Of a DNA stretch of 7,437 nucleotides, positions 6,680-7,437 are shown piece after piece; within the stretch, counting starts at the first letter, position 1, and each line of letters starts with the position of its first letter. A model generated the notes under the pieces. That model saw nothing but the letters and a program-made list of their open reading frames with translations. It searched no databases and was not told the origin of the DNA. The DNA is from an uncultured Clostridia bacterium (lineage in GTDB: Bacteria > Bacillota > Clostridia > Oscillospirales > CAG-272): assembly GCA_947652805.1 (NCBI GenBank), contig CANTEM010000054.1, positions 1 to 7,437 on the forward strand. The letters run 5' to 3'. A program made the translations under genes and the position numbers.

Positions 6680-7437
6680 AATAAAACACAGCCACTGCGG
6701 GATCCGGCTCTGTCGCCGGCTCTACCTTCTGCGCCAGCAGCACCGGTCCTTCCCCGGAATAAACCTTATGGTTCTTCACCTGAATTTCACCAGTCACTGT
6801 AACCCAATCGTAGCTTTTATAATCATCGCTTCTGCCCCATTTGCAGATCATCGCGCTGAACTGTATGTCCTCCGCACAGCAGGTCATCACATGCCGGCCG
6901 GTAAACATCCAGCCTGTACCCAGGCTTTTTTCTTTTGCCACCATTGCCTTGAACTGTACGGTTTTACCGTGATAGGACGGCAGATTCTCACACAGATCCC
7001 GGTAAAACAGCGCATAGTCCTTGTCCTCAATCACAATAATTGGCGCTTCTATGTCAAAGGGCAGGGGATCCTCGATATCATCACAGATCGTCTCCCCGTT
7101 AACATTTTCATATATGATCGCCGCCATGCGGGAAAGTCCCCGCACCGCCTTGTGCAGGTCCATGTAATCTGCGCCAACCGGCAACCGGTTGAAAATGATC
7201 ATATCTGCACTTTGGATTTTATCCACAACCAGACTGCGCATATTCTGATTGTACATGGGAAATGTAGCAGAGTCAAAAAACAGTATCTGCTGTCCGATGA
7301 TCCAGTGCTCCGGTGCTGCGTTATATAATGCAGATAACTGCCACATACCGTTGTATTCTACAAGGATTTTGGTTGCGTTGTGTCTTTTCTGCAATATAAT
7401 CAGAGTGTCCGGCGAAAGCTGTTCTGCACTGGAGATT
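6678..7437 (-). CDS. CobW/COG0523-like protein with C-terminal DUF1980 (YcgQ-type) domain, partial
   Basis: The frame is open to the right edge, so the N-terminus is missing and 252 C-terminal residues are visible. Residues 1-115 of this fragment look like the second half of a CobW-type P-loop GTPase: ILVEYNGMW (24-32) where the family has its E-x-x-G segment, SADMIIFNRLPVGAD (76-90) at the NKxD position, and VRGLSRMAAIIYENVNGE where the family has a stretch like LNPxAxI. Residues 155-252 match the DUF1980/TIGR03943 family of putative permease subunits: YHGKTVQFKAMV, GRHVMTCCAED (180-190), WVTVTGEI, and GPVLLAQKVEP near the end. The Walker A motif would lie outside the window. COG0523 proteins often act as metallochaperones, and YcgQ-like proteins pair with a YcgR/DUF318 permease, so a metal-transport role is plausible but inferred. 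The NKxD box reads N-R-L-P, so nucleotide specificity may differ. A TTG at 7394 need not be the start. Confidence 0.7.
   Translation of the reverse strand, partial: ISSAEQLSPDTLIILQKRHNATKILVEYNGMWQLSALYNAAPEHWIIGQQILFFDSATFPMYNQNMRSLVVDKIQSADMIIFNRLPVGADYMDLHKAVRGLSRMAAIIYENVNGETICDDIEDPLPFDIEAPIIVIEDKDYALFYRDLCENLPSYHGKTVQFKAMVAKEKSLGTGWMFTGRHVMTCCAEDIQFSAMICKWGRSDDYKSYDWVTVTGEIQVKNHKVYSGEGPVLLAQKVEPATEPDPAVAVFY

Noticed and set aside
6458..6802. Open frame of 114 codons across the palindromic element
   Set aside because: It runs through hairpins, the terminator and the antisense of the minus-strand gene; no ribosome binding site or motif supports it.
6648..7328. Long plus-strand frame of 226 codons
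   Set aside because: It is antisense to the CobW-DUF1980 gene, whose translation shows family motifs; its start lies at the terminator.

Overview
The window reads as chromosomal DNA from a Gram-positive gut Clostridia, most likely a Ruminococcus-like member of the Oscillospirales. The signs are a class B sortase, a pth-mfd-foldase lipoprotein run, short clostridial intergenic regions, roughly half GC by eye, and a palindromic repeat of a type I remember from that group. The species is not determined.

Layout. Positions 1-784 (minus strand) hold the N-terminal part of a class B sortase that runs off the left edge. Positions 785-1045 are a divergent intergenic region with two back-to-back sigma-A-type promoters. 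The rightward promoter is followed by a leader with a GC-rich hairpin and a T-rich tail. Positions 1046-6436 (plus strand) hold three genes in a row: pth (peptidyl-tRNA hydrolase), mfd (transcription-repair coupling factor) overlapping it by 8 nt, and a PrsA/SurA-like foldase lipoprotein 59 nt further on. Positions 6437-6677 carry no gene. They hold a 185-nt imperfect palindromic element and then a bidirectional terminator. Positions 6678-7437 (minus strand) hold the C-terminal part of a CobW/COG0523-like protein joined to a YcgQ-type DUF1980 domain. This gene converges on the foldase gene and runs off the right edge.

How the genes fit together. Pth recycles peptidyl-tRNA released from stalled ribosomes, and Mfd removes stalled RNA polymerase and recruits excision repair, so the first two operon genes both deal with stalled gene-expression machinery. 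The lipoprotein would help fold exported proteins outside the membrane, and the divergent sortase would attach exported proteins to the wall. The last gene probably belongs to a separate metal or permease-linked unit.

Most of the window is housekeeping. The features that deserve a second look are the palindromic element, built from four mini-hairpins of the GCGNAGC class; the terminator-like hairpin in the pth leader; the foldase that seems to lack both parvulin histidines; and the CobW-DUF1980 fusion with a degenerate NKxD box.
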